DNA from: Actinomycetota bacterium
GTDB taxonomy: Bacteria; Actinomycetota; Aquicultoria; Aquicultorales; Aquicultoraceae
Direction: 5' to 3'
Assembly (NCBI GenBank): GCA_018333515.1
Contig: JAGXSZ010000031.1
Span: forward strand, 81,654-124,978
Length of the DNA: 43,325 nucleotides
Under the pieces are notes generated by a model. The model did no database searches. It worked only from the letters and a program-made list of their open reading frames with translations, and was not told the DNA's origin. Of this stretch, positions 39,475 to 43,325 are shown one piece after another (positions within the stretch are counted from its first letter, which is position 1; every line of letters begins with the position of its first letter). The position numbers and the translations under genes were made by a program.

Positions 39475-40072
39475 CTACTCCTTAATCCGCACTTTCCTAC
39501 CGACGACCTCCAGGCGGCCCTCGGAGTAGAGCTTGATGGCTTCGGGCAGTATCCGGTGCTCGATTTCGTGGACTCGCGCAGCGAGCGTCTCTTCGGTATC
39601 GTCTTCGCGAACGGCGAGCGCTTCCTGGAGGATTATAGGGCCTTCGTCGAAGACCTCGTTGGCGAAGTGTACGGTGACCCCGGCGACCTTTACGCCATAG
39701 TCGAGGGCGTCTTTGATGCCGTGGGCGCCGGCGAAAGAAGGCAGAAGCGCCGGGTGGAGATTGACGACCCGGTTTACGTAGGCATCGAGAACCTCTTTGC
39801 CGAGAAGGCGCATGTAGCCCGCCATCACGACCAGCTCGACGTCGTGCTCTTTGAGCGTGTCCCGAATCGCGCTGTTGTAGGACGCCTCGTCGGCGAAGGC
39901 TTTGCGCGGCAAGACGACGCGCGCTATGCCGTGCTGCTCGGCGCGGACCAGGCCGTAAGCGTCGGCGCGGTTGCTGATGACGACCGCGACCTCGGCCCCG
40001 AGTTCGCCGGCCTCGCAGCTGTCGATGACGGCCTGCAGGTTCGACCCGCTTCCCGATATCAAAACACCGAGC

Positions 40073-40083
<11 letters not shown>
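39475..40083 (-). CDS. purN: Phosphoribosylglycinamide formyltransferase PurN
   Basis: 202 residues. It transfers a formyl group from 10-formyl-THF to GAR. Seen: [13 protein letters not shown] (phosphate loop), [28 protein letters not shown] with the catalytic Asn and His, and [14 protein letters not shown] with the Asp. The usual lengths and motifs suggest an active enzyme. It overlaps the end of purM by 11 bases. Confidence 0.96.
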
Positions 40084-41111
<1,028 letters not shown>

Positions 41112-41119
<8 letters not shown>

Positions 41120-42563
41120 CTACCTTGGCTTGCTCCTCTTCCAGCATCAACTTGGTTATCTTTAAGTCATCCGGCACATCGACCGGATAATTTCCGTCAA
41201 AACACGCGAGACAGAAGTCCTCGCGTTTATTACCGGTCGCCCTGACCAGTCCTTCGAGGCTTAAGTAGCTCAGACTGTCGGCCCCGATAAATTTACGTAT
41301 CGCCTCATTGGTGTTGACCGCGGCTACGAGCTGGCCCTGGTCGGCCGTGTCGATACCGTAGAAGCACGGCCACTCGACCGGCGGCGAACTGACGCGCATA
41401 TGGACCTCGGTCGCGCCCGCCTCGCGCAGCATCGCCACGAGCTTCTGGCTGGTGTTGCCGCGCACAACGCTGTCATCGACGACGACTACCCGCTTGCCCT
41501 TGACTACTTCGCTAAGCGGGTTGAGCTTGAGCTTTATGCCGACCTGGCGTATCGTCTGCGTCGGCTGTATAAAAGTCCGCCCTATATAGCGGTTTTTTAC
41601 GAAAGCTTCGCGATATGGGATACCCGATTCCTGCGAATAGCCGATTGCCGCCGGCACCCCTGAATCCGGCACCCCGGTGACGAGGTCGGCGTCGCAGGGA
41701 GCCTCTTTGGCCAGCTCGATACCCATCGCCTCGCGCGCGCTGTAGAGCAGCCGCCCGAGAAGTTTGGTGTCGGGGCGGGCAAAATATATAAACTCAAATA
41801 TACAGAGCGAAGATTTCTTGGGCTCGGCGCCTTGTTCGCTGCGCAGCCCGTTTTGGTCGATGATGATAAGCTCACCCGGTGCGACATCTCGAACATACTC
41901 CGCGCCGACGATGTCGAGCGCGCAGCTCTCCGAAGCGACGACATAATGCTCGCCGCGTTTACCGATGACCATCGGGCGTATGCCGTACGGGTCGCGCATG
42001 CCGTAGAGGGTCTGCTCGGTCAAGATGAGGACGGAGTAAGCCCCGTTTATCATCTTCATAGTCTCTTTGATGGCCTGCTCGATTCCCATCCCCTGGTCGG
42101 CCCGCGACGCCACGAGCGACGCGATGACCTCGCTATCGGAGGTCGACCGGAAACGGATGCCCTCTTTGCGCATATCTTCGCGGAGTTCTTGCATGTTGAT
42201 GAGGTTGCCGTTGTGCGCGAGCGCGACGCTCCCGCCGCTGAAGGTCTTATAGACCGGCTGCGCGTTCTCCCACAGGCTCGAGCCCGTCGTGGAATAGCGC
42301 ACGTGCCCTATCGCGATATCGCCCTGGAGTGTGCCGAGGTTGCGCTCATCAAAGACCTGCGTCAAAAGACCCATGTCTTTATAGATGATGGTGGACTGCC
42401 CGTCCGAGACCGCCATGCCGGCGCTCTCCTGTCCCCGGTGCTGGAGAGTGTGCAACCCGAAGTAGGTCAGCCTGCTAACATCCTCTCCGGGCGCGTATAT
42501 CCCGAAGACTCCACAGGCCTCTTCGGGCTTGTCGGGCCGATTGTCGTCAAACTCAGAACTCAA
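41112..42563 (-). CDS. purF: Amidophosphoribosyltransferase PurF, Fe-S type
   Basis: 483 residues. It commits PRPP and glutamine to purine synthesis. Cys17 in [11 protein letters not shown] is the glutaminase nucleophile after a short propeptide, and HRGQES, HVRYST and HNGN complete that domain. The PRPP loop is [14 protein letters not shown]. Cysteines at [14 protein letters not shown] and FCLACF fit the 4Fe-4S ligands of the B. subtilis type, which is oxygen-labile and suits an anaerobe. The TTG start follows GAGGAG by six bases. First gene of the operon; I find no convincing promoter upstream. Confidence 0.97.
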
Positions 42564-42655
42564 CGTTTTCTCCTCGCGGATTTAGTGACTATAGAATAGC
42601 AGATATCTTTGGTGAGATACAGGTGTAAGCTTACAGGGGATGTAGCCGGCTTTGG

Positions 42656-42789
42656 TTAGAGGAGCTTGGCATTCGCAGGATGATTTTCTTACCGTCCCCG
42701 TTGGGACCAAGCAATCCGAAGATACCTTCCCCGATAACCAGGTCGATACCTTTGAGCGCTTCGATATTGTGGTCGGAATGGGGCGAAAT
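42656..42789 (-). pseudogene. Remnant of an ABC-transporter ATPase
   Basis: A - strand frame reads ISPHSDHNIEALKGIDLVIG, then EGIFGLLGPNGDGKKIIL. This is the start of an ABC ATPase up to a damaged Walker A (GPNGAGKTT has become GPNGDGKKI). A stop precedes it, and no Q-loop, signature or Walker B follows. Bases 42790-43061 hold nothing I can identify. Confidence 0.65.
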
Positions 42790-43061
42790 TTACAGTCTGT
42801 TCCCCTGTACTGGCTCGGCGGCTCCTTCTCTTGAGAAATCGAATTTGTGATCTGCTATTTCTCCGAGTAGCATAGTTGTATCAAAATCATCAAAAAACCC
42901 TGATCTAATGTTCCTTCGTCAACATAAGGTGTCTGAAGGGCAGCTTTTAGGCAAAAGTGGCTTTTCTCACGGTAGTTATTGGCAAACAGAAGTGCTCTAG
43001 CAGCATGAAACATGGACTCCAATGAAGCTAAGCTCTTCTAACCCCATTTTAATTGATTGAT

Positions 43062-43325
43062 TTATTTCTTTTCTGCGTTAACTACACTACTTATTGCATC
43101 ATAACTATCCTTCTCCACTGCTTGAGGTGTTGGGATTTGGCTAAGTGGCGCAGGGATATAAACAACTCCCCCATCAGGCGCACCATTTTGTTCAAAATAA
43201 AACTTCAACGAATCAGGAATAAGCTTCCCGTGAGAATCAAGTGTGCCTGCAACCTTAACCCGCACAACACCTGTCTGATCGGTATTGATACACTGGTTTA
43301 ATTCCTGGCGCCAAATCTCGATATC
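43062..43325 (-). CDS. Unidentified protein, C-terminal part, cut by the window edge
   Basis: 87 residues open to the right edge. Visible: IWRQELNQCINTDQTG, VRVKVAGTLDSHGKLIPDSL, KFYFEQNGAPDGGVVYIPAP and a polar tail ending NAEKK. No family recognised; the VAGTLDSHGKL turn suggests a beta-rich domain. A GTG at 43265 could begin a shorter protein, but the open frame upstream argues for a longer one. Confidence 0.5.
   Translation of the reverse strand, partial: DIEIWRQELNQCINTDQTGVVRVKVAGTLDSHGKLIPDSLKFYFEQNGAPDGGVVYIPAPLSQIPTPQAVEKDSYDAISSVVNAEKK

Noticed and set aside
41832-42599. 255-codon open frame on +
   Set aside because: Antisense to purF.

Overview
The window reads as part of the chromosome of an anaerobic, metal- or mineral-respiring bacterium. 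I infer a deep-branching Actinomycetota-like lineage (other Gram-positive-like anaerobes remain possible) from three things: frequent GTG/TTG starts, at least two apparently leaderless genes, and a Bacillus-type Fe-S PurF in a purF-M-N-H operon. The sequence alone does not fix the taxon. About 99 c-type haem sites fall in the first 25 kb.

Bases 1-30.3 kb form a multihaem cytochrome region. It opens with three tandem NapC/NirT-like hexahaem genes (first one cut by the window edge) and a membrane-anchored dodecahaem gene. Two more dodecahaem pairs follow: 8390-10577 on + and 20442-22645 on -. Between them lie repeated modules of three gene types: a membrane-anchored TPR protein, a membrane-anchored NHL beta-propeller, and a secreted multihaem cytochrome. 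The modules are 3102-7627, 13885-16639, 16924-20356 and 22960-26371. Three secreted cytochromes share a GPHGGY/NPHGGY...NKCKxCHAVH signature. Two secreted cytochromes are fused to Ig-like domains. A 766-residue Ig-rich surface protein, a GerMN lipoprotein, an O-antigen-ligase-like TPR protein and two small secreted proteins complete the region. A PAS-PAS-PAS-GGDEF diguanylate cyclase closes it. My reading is an electron path from quinol through anchored 6- and 12-haem cytochromes to surface or filament-forming cytochromes, with TPR and propeller proteins as assembly or docking factors.

Bases 30.5-33.3 kb are housekeeping: tRNA-Phe, a B12-binding/radical SAM protein, a Nudix hydrolase and purE. 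Bases 33.4-37.2 kb lie between tRNA-Asp and tRNA-Val and look like an eroded island. They hold a YefM-YoeB toxin-antitoxin pair, a truncated HD-GYP gene, a ribbon-helix-helix protein with a DNA methyltransferase, a converging candidate restriction endonuclease, and the C-terminal remnant of a tyrosine recombinase.

Bases 37.2-43.3 kb hold a tRNA-Lys/Glu/Val cluster, the purF-purM-purN-purH operon on the - strand, a decayed ABC-transporter ATPase fragment, and an unidentified gene running off the right edge.

Expression signals are rich. They include several good sigma-70-type promoters, terminators, a strongly structured leader RNA before the heptahaem gene, an attenuator-like terminator 30 bases before a TPR gene, palindromic operators, and three genes where the Shine-Dalgarno spacing points to ATT as the start codon.
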